Of a stretch of DNA of 64,000 nt, positions 13,244-22,086 are shown one piece after another. Origin of the DNA: Pseudolysobacter antarcticus (GTDB lineage: Bacteria; Pseudomonadota; Gammaproteobacteria; Xanthomonadales; Rhodanobacteraceae); assembly GCF_004168365.1 (NCBI RefSeq), contig NZ_CP035704.1, positions 3,410,001 through 3,474,000 of the forward strand, in the 5' to 3' direction. A program made the position numbers and the translations under genes. The notes below the pieces were generated by a model. It did not search any database and was not told the DNA's origin. It saw nothing but the letters and a program-made list of their open reading frames with translations. Position 1 is the first letter of the stretch. Every line of letters starts with the position of its first letter.

Positions 13244-14203
13244 ATGAACCCGAACTTCCTTGATTTCGAGCAGCCGATAGCCGAGCTGGAAGCGAAGATC
13301 CAGGAACTGCGCCACGCCAGCGATGGCAGCGCGTTCAATATCGAAGACGAAATTGGCCGCCTCAAAAGCAAACTGAAGCTGCGCACCGCCGAGATCTTCC
13401 GCAATCTCAGCTCGTGGCAAATCTCGCAGCTCGCGCGTCATCCGGCGCGGCCGTACACGCTCGATTACATCAATGCGATCTGCGAGGAATTCCAGGAGCT
13501 CGCGGGCGATCGCGCATATGCAGACGATGCCGCGATCGTCGGCGGGCTTGGCCGTATAAACGGCCGCAGCGTCGTCATCATCGGTCACCAGAAAGGCCGC
13601 GATACCAAATCCAAGATCAAGCGCAATTTCGGCATGCCGCGTCCGGAAGGCTATCGCAAGGCGCTGCGCCTGATGAAACTCGCGGATCGTTTCCAGTTGC
13701 CGATTCTGACCCTGATCGACACGCCCGGCGCATATCCCGGTGTCGGCGCGGAAGAACGCGGTCAATCGGAAGCCATCGCACGAAACTTGCTGGAAATGTC
13801 CGAGCTGCGCGTGCCGATTATCTGCACTGTGATTGGCGAAGGCGGCTCCGGCGGCGCGCTGGCGATCGGTGTCGGTGACCGCACGATCATGTTGCAATAT
13901 TCGACGTACTCGGTGATCACGCCGGAAGGTTGCGCGTCGATCCTGTGGAAGAGCACCGACAAGGCCAAGGATGCCGCCGAGGCGCTGTGCATCACCGCGC
14001 CGCGCCTGCTCGAACTTGGCCTGATCGACAAGATCGTGCGCGAGCCGATCGGCGGCGCACATCGCGATCCGCACGCCATCGCGATACGCCTGAAGGCGGT
14101 GCTCATGAATGAGCTGGATAAATTGTCGAAGCTCGATGCGGCCACCTTGGTCGAGCAGCGTTATCAGCGTCTGCGCAAATACGGCGCCTACAAACTCGTC
14201 TGA
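13244..14203 (+). CDS. accA: Acetyl-CoA carboxylase carboxyltransferase subunit alpha
   Basis: AccA is one half of the carboxyltransferase that moves the carboxyl group from biotin to acetyl-CoA, the committed step of fatty acid synthesis. The 319-residue product begins [19 protein letters not shown]. It contains [15 protein letters not shown], the [31 protein letters not shown] block, the oxyanion-hole region [19 protein letters not shown] and [22 protein letters not shown] 13244 is chosen because it starts exactly at the conserved N-terminus; the frame is open about 100 bases upstream but that part is not conserved. Confidence 0.97.
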   Translation: MNPNFLDFEQPIAELEAKIQELRHASDGSAFNIEDEIGRLKSKLKLRTAEIFRNLSSWQISQLARHPARPYTLDYINAICEEFQELAGDRAYADDAAIVGGLGRINGRSVVIIGHQKGRDTKSKIKRNFGMPRPEGYRKALRLMKLADRFQLPILTLIDTPGAYPGVGAEERGQSEAIARNLLEMSELRVPIICTVIGEGGSGGALAIGVGDRTIMLQYSTYSVITPEGCASILWKSTDKAKDAAEALCITAPRLLELGLIDKIVREPIGGAHRDPHAIAIRLKAVLMNELDKLSKLDAATLVEQRYQRLRKYGAYKLV

Positions 14204-14262
14204 GCGAACTCCGGCACGCATGGCGCATTGTGATTGCGGCATGCGGCGGGTATCCTGCCCGC

Positions 14263-14958
14263 ATGTCTGAATCTGCCGCCAAACCCAAGTACAACCAGCG
14301 TTTTCGCGGCTTCCTGCCGGTAGTCGTCGATGTCGAAACCGGCGGCTTCGATCATGTCGGCGACGCGCTGCTGGAGATCGCAGTCGTCGTGGTGCGCATG
14401 GACGAGCACGGTATCGTGCATCCTGATCCGGCGGTGTCAACGCATGTAGTGCCGTTTCCGGGTTCGCATATCGATCCGCGCTCGCTTGAAATCACCGGCA
14501 TCGATCCCGACCATCCGTTTCGTTTTGCGCTCGATGAACGCGAAGCGCTCGATCTGATTTTCACGCCGGTGCGAAAAGCGCTGCGCGAATTCGATTGCCA
14601 GCGTGCGATCCTGGTCGGCCACAACGCCGCGTTCGATCTGAATTTTCTCAACGCAGCAATCCGCCGCACCGGCTACAAACGCAGCCCGTTCCATCAATTC
14701 AGCTGCTTCGATACCGCAACGCTCGGTGGTCTCGCTTACGGCCAGACTGTGCTCAGCAAAGCCGTGATGGCGGCGGGCATCGACTGGAACAACGACGAGG
14801 CGCACTCCGCCGTTTACGACACCGAGCGCACCGCCGAGCTGTTCTGCCGCATCGTCAATCGCTGGAAACAAATGGACGATTTCATGCGTGCGCAGCCGTC
14901 GGCATCTCATGCAGAACGCGATCACCCGGGTCACGATCAGCCCGACAAGGCCGCTTGA
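14263..14958 (+). CDS. rnt: Ribonuclease T
   Basis: RNase T is a DEDDh 3'-5' exonuclease that trims tRNA and other stable RNA 3' ends. From ATG 14263 all five catalytic residues fall at the numbers known for the E. coli enzyme: Asp23 and Glu25 in VDVETGGFD, Asp125 in HNAAFDLNF, and His181 and Asp186 in [14 protein letters not shown]. This agreement supports the chosen start over the in-frame ATG at 14230. The C-terminal 20 residues ([17 protein letters not shown]) are a polar tail beyond the domain. It is in the same orientation as accA, 59 bp downstream. Confidence 0.94.
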   Translation: MSESAAKPKYNQRFRGFLPVVVDVETGGFDHVGDALLEIAVVVVRMDEHGIVHPDPAVSTHVVPFPGSHIDPRSLEITGIDPDHPFRFALDEREALDLIFTPVRKALREFDCQRAILVGHNAAFDLNFLNAAIRRTGYKRSPFHQFSCFDTATLGGLAYGQTVLSKAVMAAGIDWNNDEAHSAVYDTERTAELFCRIVNRWKQMDDFMRAQPSASHAERDHPGHDQPDKAA

Positions 14959-14988
14959 GTGCGCGCCATTCGCCCACACTAATTGATC

Positions 14989-15270
14989 ATGCCTATCTAC
15001 GAATATACCGCCGACAATAATGGCTGCGAACTCTGCGCAGCACGTTTCGATCGCCTGCAGAAAATCGCCGATCCCGCGCTGACAACGTGCCCACAATGTG
15101 GCAATCCCGTGCATCGTGTGATCTCCGCGCCGCAAGTCATCTCGGGCCAGGCGCATACCTTGAAAGAAGGCAATATCGCCAAAAGCGGCTTCACGCAGTA
15201 CAAACGCGCGGGCAGTGGCGTGTATGAAAAAACCGTCGGCAAAGGGCCGGATTTTATTAGCGATAGTTGA
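14989..15270 (+). CDS. FmdB-type zinc-ribbon protein
   Basis: The 93-residue protein starts MPIYEYTADNNGCELCAARFDRLQKI and has a second cysteine pair in CPQCGNPVHRVIS. This is the layout of the FmdB/CxxC_CxxC_SSSS zinc-ribbon family, small putative regulatory proteins of mostly unknown role. Cys-x-x-Cys pairs near residues 15-18 and 36-39 should bind one zinc ion. MPIYEY at 14989 is the conserved family start, so I prefer it to the TTG two codons earlier. The C-terminal half is polar and variable. It is 30 bp after rnt, but no functional link is implied. Confidence 0.85.
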   Translation: MPIYEYTADNNGCELCAARFDRLQKIADPALTTCPQCGNPVHRVISAPQVISGQAHTLKEGNIAKSGFTQYKRAGSGVYEKTVGKGPDFISDS

Positions 15271-15339
15271 CGCGACCTCTGTAGGAGTCCGATCATCATC
15301 ATTGATATAAATATCAACCGATAGCCAAATGAGAACGAG

Positions 15340-15741
15340 ATGCGTCGATTCTTGAAAGTAGTTTTCCTTGCCACGTTGGCGCTGGTGACGATCGATGCAT
15401 TTGCGCAAGCCGCAGCCGACTTGCGCAAACAAGCTGTGGGTTATGCGGCAAAAGGCGACTACGCACGAGCAGCCCCTCTTCTCAAGCAAGCAGCCGAACT
15501 CGGTTATTACACCGCACAAATGGAATACGCGGTGCTTCTCGACACGAGTCCAACTCCGGTCAATGACGACATCACCGCGTACGCATGGTATTCACTTGTC
15601 ATCGCTCGTAACGGACCCGACACGCAATTTGTTGAAAAGCGACGAGCAATCGTTGTTAAACGCCTAAACGAAGCCGATCTAAAAGTTGCTACTCAATCAG
15701 CAAAAATGCTGGTAGAAAAATACGCACAGCACGCGAACTGA
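15340..15741 (+). CDS. Small secreted Sel1-like repeat protein
   Basis: This 133-residue protein begins with a signal peptide (MRRFLKVVFLATLALVTIDAFAQA). The mature part contains AAKGDYARAAPLLKQAAELGYYTAQMEYAVLL, which resembles one Sel1/TPR helix pair (A-x-x-G-x-x-x-A). A second weaker helix region includes AYAWYSLVIAR. It is probably a periplasmic alpha-helical protein, perhaps a protein-binding one; no specific function can be assigned. Base composition is slightly more AT-rich than the neighbouring genes. It lies between fmdB-like and the prolyl oligopeptidase gene, all on +. Confidence 0.7.
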   Translation: MRRFLKVVFLATLALVTIDAFAQAAADLRKQAVGYAAKGDYARAAPLLKQAAELGYYTAQMEYAVLLDTSPTPVNDDITAYAWYSLVIARNGPDTQFVEKRRAIVVKRLNEADLKVATQSAKMLVEKYAQHAN

Positions 15742-15863
15742 TTCATCCATCTAGCATCATTCAAGGTGACCTTGATATCCAATCCCACTTGGAGATCAAT
15801 CGGCTCACAATGCCTCTTGATAAAAAATCATTTCGCCAATTATTTTGTAACAGGAAAATACGC

Positions 15864-18026
15864 ATGAATTTGCACCGGAGCCTGATCGTGACCCTCAGCT
15901 TGATTCTCGCCGCGTGCCAGACCACGCCGACCACACACGCGGATAAGACCAAACCTGCGGCGAGCGCATCCGGCGCACTGGTTTATCCAGTCAGCAAATC
16001 CGTGCCGCAGACCGATGATTATCACGGCACCAAGGTCGCCGATCCGTATCGCTGGCTGGAGGTGCTGGACTCGGCCGATACCAAATCCTGGATCGAGGCG
16101 CAGAACAAACTCACGCAGGATTATCTCGCGCAGATTCCGGGCCGTGATCGCATCAAGCAACGCCTGACCGAACTATGGAACTACGAGCGCACGACGCCGC
16201 CGACACGGCACGGCACGCGTTATTTTTTCTCGAAGAATGATGGTCTGCAGAATCAATCGGTGTTGTATGTTTCCGAAGGTCTCGGCGGCACGCCGCGCGT
16301 ATTGCTCGACCCAAACACGCTAAGCGCCGAAGGCACGGTCGCGCTGAAAGATTCAGTCGCCAGCGAGGATGGACATTACCTCGCGTATGGTCTGTCGGCA
16401 GGCGGTTCGGACTGGGAAGATTGGTACGTGCTCGATGCCGACAGCGGCAAGAAACTCGACGATCATCTGGCGTGGGTAAAGTTTTCCAACGTCAGCTGGC
16501 GGCGTGACGGAACCGGTTTTTATTACAGCCGTTTCGACGAACCGAAAGGCGAGAAACTCAAGGTCGTCAATCAATTCCAGAAACTGTATTTCCATCGCCT
16601 CGGCACCAAGCAGGATGCCGACGTACTGGTGTATCAGCGCGCCGATCAGGCGGACTGGATGTTTGGCGCTGAAGTCAGCGACGACGGACATTTTCTGATC
16701 ATCAGCATCAGCCGCAGCACCGAGCCGAAAAACCTCGTGATGCTGCTCGATCTCGGCAAAAAAGATGCAACGGTGCAACCGCTGATCACCGACTGGAAAG
16801 CCAGCTACCAATATCTTGGTAATGATCGGCACAAGTTTTATTTCCTGACCGACGACGATGCCGCACGTTACCGCGTGATCGAAATCGACAATGCCAAACC
16901 GCAGCCGGCGAACTGGCGTCAGGTTTTGGCCGAAGCCAAAGATACTTTGCAGGGCGCGCGTATCGTCAACAAGAGTTTGATCGCGAGTTACCTCAAGGAC
17001 GCGCACAGCGAAGTGCGGCGCTACGATCTGAAAGGCAAACTGATCGCCGAGGTGGCGCTGCCCGGCATCGGTAGCGCCAGCGGTTTTACCGGCGAGATGC
17101 GCGATACCGAAACGTTTTACGTCTACACCAGCTACACCGCCGCGCCGAGCATTTATCGCCTCGATCTGAGCACTGGCACAAACACCTTGTATCGCGCGCC
17201 AAAACTCGCCATCGACACCAGCCAGTTCGAAACGCATCAAGTGTTTTATGTGAGCCGCGACGGCACCAAGGTGCCGATGTTTATCACCGCGAAAAAAGGC
17301 GTGGCGCTGAATGGCGACAATCCGACCATTCTGTACGGTTACGGCGGTTTCAATATTTCGCTGGAGCCGGGTTTCTCGCCAGGCATGATGGCGTGGCTGG
17401 ACATGGGCGGCGTTTACGCGATCGCCAACCTGCGTGGCGGCGGCGAATACGGCCGTGAGTGGCACGAGGCCGGCACCAAGACCCACAAGCAGAACGTGTT
17501 CGATGATTTCATCGGCGCCGCCGAATACCTGATTGCGCAAAAGTATACTTCGCCGCAAAAGCTCGCAATTCGCGGCGGCAGCAACGGTGGATTATTGGTC
17601 GCGGCGACCGAGCTGCAACGCCCGGATTTATTCGCTGCAGCAATCCCGGCGGTCGGCGTGCTCGACATGCTGCGTTTTCGCGATTTCACCATCGGCAAGG
17701 CTTGGGAATCGGATTACGGCTCAGTCGAAAACGCCGATGAATTCAAGGCGATTTACGCCTACTCACCGCTGCACAATATCAAGCCGGGCGTGAATTATCC
17801 GGCGACACTGATCACCACCGGCGATCACGACGATCGCGTTTTCCCGGCGCACAGTTTCAAATTTGCCGCGACCATGCAGGCAGTCGATGCCCATGGCAAA
17901 CCACAGTTGATCCGTATCGAAACGCGCGCCGGTCATGGCCAGGGCAAACCGACGACCAAGCAGATCGAGGAAGTGGCTGATGTATACGCGTTTATCTTGA
18001 AGGCGTTCGGGATGGCGGGAAAATAA
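15864..18026 (+). CDS. Prolyl oligopeptidase family lipoprotein (S9A)
   Basis: This serine peptidase cleaves after proline in short peptides, here probably in the periplasm. From ATG 15864 (AGGA about nine bases upstream) the 720-residue product begins with a lipoprotein signal peptide ending LAAC, so it should be lipid-anchored. The N-terminal part has the S9A pattern YPVSKSVPQTDDYHGTKVADPYRWLE, then a seven-bladed propeller, then the alpha/beta-hydrolase domain. The nucleophile is Ser573 in RGGSNGGLL; the acid and base are expected in GDHDDRVFPAHSFK and ETRAGHGQG. An in-frame start 75 bases upstream would bury the signal peptide, so it was rejected. Confidence 0.93.
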   Translation: MNLHRSLIVTLSLILAACQTTPTTHADKTKPAASASGALVYPVSKSVPQTDDYHGTKVADPYRWLEVLDSADTKSWIEAQNKLTQDYLAQIPGRDRIKQRLTELWNYERTTPPTRHGTRYFFSKNDGLQNQSVLYVSEGLGGTPRVLLDPNTLSAEGTVALKDSVASEDGHYLAYGLSAGGSDWEDWYVLDADSGKKLDDHLAWVKFSNVSWRRDGTGFYYSRFDEPKGEKLKVVNQFQKLYFHRLGTKQDADVLVYQRADQADWMFGAEVSDDGHFLIISISRSTEPKNLVMLLDLGKKDATVQPLITDWKASYQYLGNDRHKFYFLTDDDAARYRVIEIDNAKPQPANWRQVLAEAKDTLQGARIVNKSLIASYLKDAHSEVRRYDLKGKLIAEVALPGIGSASGFTGEMRDTETFYVYTSYTAAPSIYRLDLSTGTNTLYRAPKLAIDTSQFETHQVFYVSRDGTKVPMFITAKKGVALNGDNPTILYGYGGFNISLEPGFSPGMMAWLDMGGVYAIANLRGGGEYGREWHEAGTKTHKQNVFDDFIGAAEYLIAQKYTSPQKLAIRGGSNGGLLVAATELQRPDLFAAAIPAVGVLDMLRFRDFTIGKAWESDYGSVENADEFKAIYAYSPLHNIKPGVNYPATLITTGDHDDRVFPAHSFKFAATMQAVDAHGKPQLIRIETRAGHGQGKPTTKQIEEVADVYAFILKAFGMAGK

Positions 18027-18040
18027 GCGCGGGAACGTCA

Positions 18041-18069
18041 ATAGGGAGCGCGATATCCTCGCTCCCTAT
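18041..18069. terminator. Perfect 10-bp hairpin between convergent genes
   Basis: ATAGGGAGCG (18041-18050) is exactly complementary to 18060-18069, with a 9-base loop. It lies 15 bp after the prolyl oligopeptidase stop and overlaps the stop codon of the gene on the opposite strand. No T-run follows on either strand, so if it ends transcription it does so weakly or with help. It could serve both converging genes. Confidence 0.45.
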
Positions 18070-18341
18070 TCCCCAATCCCTGCTCTCGCCTTTTCGTTGC
18101 GTCGCAAATAAACCTGCACGAGTCCATAAACGCTGACCAGCACCCAGCAAGCCTCCATCACGAACGCCGAAAGATTGAAGGCGTAGCACAACGAAATTAG
18201 TACGAGAACGGCGCCGCCCGCGTTCAGCAGCAGGTAGCGCACGTCGTGGCTAGCGACCTTGCCGGCTTGCAATAAAAAATACGCGACCAACATGACGACA
18301 ACGCCGAGATTGCCGCAGAAGTCGTACCAGTGATAACTCAT
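18066..18341 (-). CDS. Small three-helix membrane protein (CBU_0592-like)
   Basis: The 91-residue protein starts MSYHWYDFCGNLGVVVMLVAYFLLQAGKV and shows three predicted membrane helices (about residues 8-26, 34-51 and 54-74). A basic tail (YLRRNEKARAG) follows. The pattern resembles the small CBU_0592-like family of unknown function found in Xanthomonadales. ATG 18341 overlaps the rlmB stop by four bases (ATGA), which decides the start and indicates translational coupling to the rnr-rlmB operon. Its function is unknown. Confidence 0.75.
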   Translation of the reverse strand: MSYHWYDFCGNLGVVVMLVAYFLLQAGKVASHDVRYLLLNAGGAVLVLISLCYAFNLSAFVMEACWVLVSVYGLVQVYLRRNEKARAGIGE

Positions 18342-19087
18342 TTTTTCTTGGCGGTGCGCTGACGCAGCGCCTCGAATAGCGCAATGCCGCACGCCACCGA
18401 AACGTTCAGGCTTTCAACCTTGCCGACCATCGGAATGAGCGCGACAAAATCGCAGGACTCGCGCGTCAGCCGACGCATGCCATCGCCCTCGCCGCCCATC
18501 ACGATGCCGACCGGTCCGCGCAAATCGACGTCGTACAAAGTCTGCGTGCCTTCGCCAGCCAAGCCCGTGAGCCACACGCCGTGATCCTTGAGAACTTTCA
18601 ACGCACGCGCGAGATTGGTCACGCTGATCAGTGGTACGCGATCAGCCGCACCGGCTGACGCGCGGCGCACTGTTGCGGTCAAACTCGCGGCGCGATCTTT
18701 CGGTGCGATCACTGCAGTGACACCCGCCGCTTCGGCGCTACGCAAACACGCGCCGAGGTTATGCGGATCGGTCACGCCATCGAGAATCAGGAACAGCGCA
18801 TTGTTGCCGGCGGCGGTGATCAGCGCATCCAGATCGTCTTCGGTTTTCGGCGGCGGCGCGCGATACCGCGCAACGATGCCTTGGTGACGTTCGCCATCGG
18901 CCATGCGTTCTATCGCGGTCTTCGGCAACGGTTGCGGACGAATGCCGTGCTTGCGCGCGATCTCGACGAGTTCCTTGACGCGCGCATTGTCGGTGCCGCC
19001 GTCGAACAGCAGTTCGAGCACGTTGCCCGCGTCGTGCTCGAGCGCGGCCTCGACCGAGTTGATGCCGATCAAAAGTTCGATACTCAT
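18338..19087 (-). CDS. rlmB: 23S rRNA (guanosine-2'-O-)-methyltransferase RlmB
   Basis: RlmB methylates the ribose of G2251 in the peptidyl-transferase region of 23S rRNA. The 249-residue product has the N-terminal substrate-binding domain (LLIGINSVEAALEHD...LFDGG). The SPOUT methyltransferase domain follows, with FLILDGVTDPHNLGACLRSAEAAGV (motif 1), GIVMGGEGDGMRRL (motif 2) and IPMVGKVESLNVSVACGIALFEALRQR (motif 3), which form the trefoil-knot SAM site. It overlaps rnr by four bases upstream and the membrane-protein gene by four bases downstream. rnr-rlmB is a widely conserved pair. Confidence 0.95.
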   Translation of the reverse strand: MSIELLIGINSVEAALEHDAGNVLELLFDGGTDNARVKELVEIARKHGIRPQPLPKTAIERMADGERHQGIVARYRAPPPKTEDDLDALITAAGNNALFLILDGVTDPHNLGACLRSAEAAGVTAVIAPKDRAASLTATVRRASAGAADRVPLISVTNLARALKVLKDHGVWLTGLAGEGTQTLYDVDLRGPVGIVMGGEGDGMRRLTRESCDFVALIPMVGKVESLNVSVACGIALFEALRQRTAKKK

Positions 19088-21501
19088 TTCGCGCGCACTC
19101 CCTGCTCAGCCGCCGGCAATACCAAGCGGAAATCGATCTTGCGATCTTCCAGGCTCGCGCGCAGCACGAGCACACGTACCTGATCGCCAAGGCGGAACGT
19201 CAGGCCGCGTTTTTCGCCCTGAATCAAGCGGCGGATCGGATCGAAATGGTAATAGTCGTTCGGCAATTGGGTGATGTGGACGAGGCCGGTGACTTGCGAT
19301 TCCTTGAGCTCGACAAACAGGCCGAACGAGGTGACGCCCGCGACCATGCCGTCGAATTCGCTGCCGACGTGTTTCTCCATCCATGCGCATTTGTAACGTT
19401 CATCCACTTCGCGTTCGGCCTCTTCGGCGCGACGTTCGTTGGTCGAGCAATGTTTGGCCATCTGCGCCATTTCGGCTGGCGTATACGTGTATTTTTCCGG
19501 CTTGCCCTTCGAGATTGCGTAACGCAACGCACGATGCACCAGCAGATCGGGATAACGGCGAATCGGCGAGGTGAAATGCGCGTACGCCTGCAAAGCAAGA
19601 CCAAAGTGGCCTTTGTTTTCAGGCGTATAAACGGCCAGACTCTGCGAGCGCAACAGCACCGACTGGATCAAACTTGCATCGGGTCGCATGCGAATTTTTT
19701 TCAGCAGTGCGGAGAAATCCGCCGGCTTGACCTTGTCGTGCGGCGGCATGCGCAGTTGAAACTCGCGCAGGAATTCGAGCAGATCCTCGTACTTCGATGC
19801 GGGCGGCGTATCGTGCACACGATACAGCGCGGGAATCTTCATCGCTTCGAGATATTTCGCGGCCTCGACGTTGGCCGCGATCATGCATTCCTCAATGAGC
19901 TTGTGCGCATCGTTACGAGGTTCGCCACCGAGCGAAACCACTTCGCCGGTCGGTGCCAGACGAAACTTCACCTCGTGACTTTCGAAATCGATCGCGCCGC
20001 GTTTCGCACGCGCCTTCGACAGCAATTTGTAGAGTTGATGCAGATGATCGAGCTGCGGTTGCACATCACGCACGCGTTCGCGCGTTTGCGGATCTTTTTC
20101 GCCAACCGCTTTCCATACCTGCGTATACGTGAGGCGCGCATGCGAGCGCATCACCGCCGCGTAAAATTTGGCGCGGATCACTTCGCCTTCGTGATTCACC
20201 TGCATCTCGCAGACCATGCAAAGACGATTCACGTTCGGGTTCAGCGAGCAGATGCCGTTGGACAACGTCTCGGGCAACATCGGCACAACGAAGCCCGGAA
20301 AATACACCGAGGTGGAACGCTTGAACGCCTCGGTATCGAGCGCGGTGCCGGGGCGCACGTAATGCGATACATCGGCGATCGCGACGATCAGGCGGAAACC
20401 TTCGCCATTCGGTTCGGCGAACACCGCGTCATCGAAATCGCGCGCGTCTTCGCCGTCGATCGTGACCAGTGGCGTGTGCCGCAGATCAACGCGACCGGCG
20501 ATTTCCGCGTCGCTCACTTGCGGCTCGACATCGGCGGCTTCGGCCAGCGTTTCGGCCGGCCATTCATTCGGAATATTGTGGCTCGCGATCGCCATCTGCA
20601 CGACCAGCGACGGCGTGAGGCGCTGACCGAGCACGCTGAGAATTCGACCGACCGGGCCACGATGCGGCCCCGGCGGTTGGGTGATTTCCGCCACCACGAT
20701 CTGCCCCGCCTGCGCGCCTTCGCTGGCGCCGGCAGGAATCAGAATATCCTGATGCACGCGCTTGTCGTCGGGCACCACAAGCATGGTGCCATCCTGCACG
20801 ACGATGCGCCCGACCAGCCGCGGCGAACGACGATCCAGCACTTCGACGATGGCGCCTTGGCGACGGCCACGACGATCGACACCGACCACGCTCGCGAGCA
20901 CACGATCGCCATGCAATACCTGGCGCATCTGCGCCGGTGACAAATACAGATCTTCGCCGCCGGCATCGGGACGCATGAAACCGTAACCTTCGGCGTTCGC
21001 GATCACGATGCCCGGCAGCAGATCGAGGCGCTCGGCCACGCCATAACCGCCGCGACGATTCTGCAGCAACTGACCATCACGCAACATCGCCGCAAGGCGT
21101 TTGCTGAGCGCATCGAAATCCTGCTCGCTGCTCAGGTTCAACGCGCGCGCAATCGCTTCGGCATTCATGAGCTGGCCGTGTTCGACCAGCATCGCGAGTA
21201 TCACTTCGCGGCTCGGAATCGGATTGGCGTAACGCCCGGCTTCGCGCTCGGCGTGCGGATCGCTGATGCGAGCGGCGGCGGACGTGGATTCGTCGAAACG
21301 CTTTTTCGATGCACGCGGTTTACCCGGCGCATCGAGTTTGGCGGGTGCGGCATCGCGCGAACGCGGCGGCTTGATTTTTACCGTCGCGCGGCGTTCGCCA
21401 GCGGGCGGCGCACCGGTCGGTGCGTTGTTCAGGACATCGAGCAGGCCGGCGGGTTTCGCGCCGCGGCGTTTGGGTTTTGGTGCGGGTGGGCGTTTGGACA
21501 A
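19084..21501 (-). CDS. rnr: Ribonuclease R
   Basis: RNase R is a processive 3'-5' exoribonuclease that degrades structured RNA. The 805-residue product begins with a basic, low-complexity stretch (MSKRPPAPKPKRRGAKPAG), then a winged-helix region (REVILAMLVEHGQLMNAEAIARALNL). Cold-shock domains follow (EGYGFMRPDAGGEDLYLSPAQMRQVLHGDRVLASV). The RNB catalytic domain has the acidic cluster TIDGEDARDFDDAVFAE and LNPNVNRLCMVCEM. A C-terminal S1 domain reads FDGMVAGVTSFGLFVELKESQVTGLVHITQL. It is the first gene of the operon with rlmB. The Lys/Arg-rich tail usual at the C-terminus is short here. Confidence 0.95.
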   Translation of the reverse strand: MSKRPPAPKPKRRGAKPAGLLDVLNNAPTGAPPAGERRATVKIKPPRSRDAAPAKLDAPGKPRASKKRFDESTSAAARISDPHAEREAGRYANPIPSREVILAMLVEHGQLMNAEAIARALNLSSEQDFDALSKRLAAMLRDGQLLQNRRGGYGVAERLDLLPGIVIANAEGYGFMRPDAGGEDLYLSPAQMRQVLHGDRVLASVVGVDRRGRRQGAIVEVLDRRSPRLVGRIVVQDGTMLVVPDDKRVHQDILIPAGASEGAQAGQIVVAEITQPPGPHRGPVGRILSVLGQRLTPSLVVQMAIASHNIPNEWPAETLAEAADVEPQVSDAEIAGRVDLRHTPLVTIDGEDARDFDDAVFAEPNGEGFRLIVAIADVSHYVRPGTALDTEAFKRSTSVYFPGFVVPMLPETLSNGICSLNPNVNRLCMVCEMQVNHEGEVIRAKFYAAVMRSHARLTYTQVWKAVGEKDPQTRERVRDVQPQLDHLHQLYKLLSKARAKRGAIDFESHEVKFRLAPTGEVVSLGGEPRNDAHKLIEECMIAANVEAAKYLEAMKIPALYRVHDTPPASKYEDLLEFLREFQLRMPPHDKVKPADFSALLKKIRMRPDASLIQSVLLRSQSLAVYTPENKGHFGLALQAYAHFTSPIRRYPDLLVHRALRYAISKGKPEKYTYTPAEMAQMAKHCSTNERRAEEAEREVDERYKCAWMEKHVGSEFDGMVAGVTSFGLFVELKESQVTGLVHITQLPNDYYHFDPIRRLIQGEKRGLTFRLGDQVRVLVLRASLEDRKIDFRLVLPAAEQGVRAK

Positions 21502-21724
21502 AAGTGGATTCCTTGGATGGACGGCGGCAGGCCGATGCCAGCGTTTGGTGGTGGCGGTGCTGCGGCGCGAGTGGCGTCAGGCGACGCCATTGATTATCAA
21601 AGCGTAATTGTAGCAACGAAAAGCTGAACTCGACGCGAAATTTTCTCCGAAGCGTTGACATCGCCCGAGCGCGCAGGCAATATTCGCGTCCCCTGCGCGC
21701 CGTGAAAACACGTGCAGGCCACCT

Positions 21725-21809
21725 GCCCAGGTGGCGGAATTGGTAGACGCACTAGCTTCAGGTGCTAGCGGGGCAACTCGTGGAGGTTCGAGTCCTCTCC
21801 TGGGCACCA
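21725..21809 (+). tRNA. tRNA-Leu (anticodon CAG)
   Basis: The gene folds as a class II tRNA. The acceptor stem GCCCAGG (21725-21731) pairs exactly with CCTGGGC (21799-21805), followed by discriminator A and encoded CCA (21807-21809). The anticodon stem CTAGC/GCTAG encloses loop TTCAGGT with anticodon CAG, reading CUG leucine codons. A variable arm precedes the T arm with GGTTCGAGTCC. Length is 85 nt. Its 3' end is copied 232 bp downstream, so it has served as an integration site. Confidence 0.96.
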
Positions 21810-21887
21810 TCTTCAAGTTTCACACCGTCCGATGTGATCCAAGCAAACCCCTAAAACCTCGCAGCGATGCGGGGTTTTTTGTTGCCT
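21804..21887. repeat. 84-bp direct repeat, copy 1 (att-like, at tRNA 3' end)
   Basis: This stretch begins with the last two paired bases of tRNA-Leu plus ACCA and runs through the tRNA terminator. It recurs at 22036-22119 with only two adjacent differences (CG versus TA in the terminator loop). A direct repeat beginning at a tRNA 3' end is the hallmark of a tyrosine-recombinase attachment site. Confidence 0.85.
21853..21880 (+). terminator. Rho-independent terminator of tRNA-Leu
   Basis: The stem CCTCGC (21857-21862) pairs with GCGGGG (21869-21874), including one T-G pair, and is followed by six T residues (21875-21880). It is preceded by four A residues. It lies 48 bp after the tRNA. Confidence 0.85.
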
Positions 21888-21933
21888 ATCGTCCAGCGTT
21901 GCCCTATGCCGTCCCATTGTGTCGCACGAAAGT

Positions 21934-22001
21934 TGGGGGTACATTTGGGGGTACAAATTGCTGGGGGTACATTTGGGCCTCTTTTCAGCCGCTGGGGGTA
22001 T
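21934..22001 (+). repeat. TGGGGGTACA arm-type repeats
   Basis: TGGGGGTACA occurs at 21934-21943, 21946-21955 and 21962-21971, and a variant TGGGGGTA at 21993-22000. Closely spaced repeats of this kind are found between tRNA attachment sites and P4-type integrase genes, where the integrase arm domain binds. Here they stand beside the two 84-bp repeats. Confidence 0.6.
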
Positions 22002-22002
22002 C

Positions 22003-22086
22003 GTGGCAAACGTGGTCGATAAGCTCACTCCACTTGCACCATCTTCAAGTTTCACACCGTCCGATGTGATCCAAGCAAACCCCTAA
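22003..22086 (+). pseudogene. Probable truncated start of a P4-type integrase gene
   Basis: GTG at 22003 opens a short frame whose first 12 codons read VANVVDKLTPLA. This resembles the N-terminus of P4-type integrases, where a Lys-Leu-Thr-Pro/Asp-Leu/Thr-Ala pattern opens the arm-binding domain. From codon 12 on it runs into the second 84-bp repeat and stops at 22086. The resemblance is short, but position fits: directly after arm-type repeats downstream of a tRNA attachment site. If correct, the rest of the integrase and the element have been deleted. Confidence 0.4.

Noticed and set aside
13133-14440. A 435-codon - frame antisense to accA and rnt
   Set aside because: It crosses two well-supported genes and lacks motifs.
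19246-20940. A 564-codon + frame antisense to rnr
   Set aside because: rnr has clear cold-shock, RNB and S1 domains in the other strand; the antisense translation is His/Arg/Phe-rich and unstructured.
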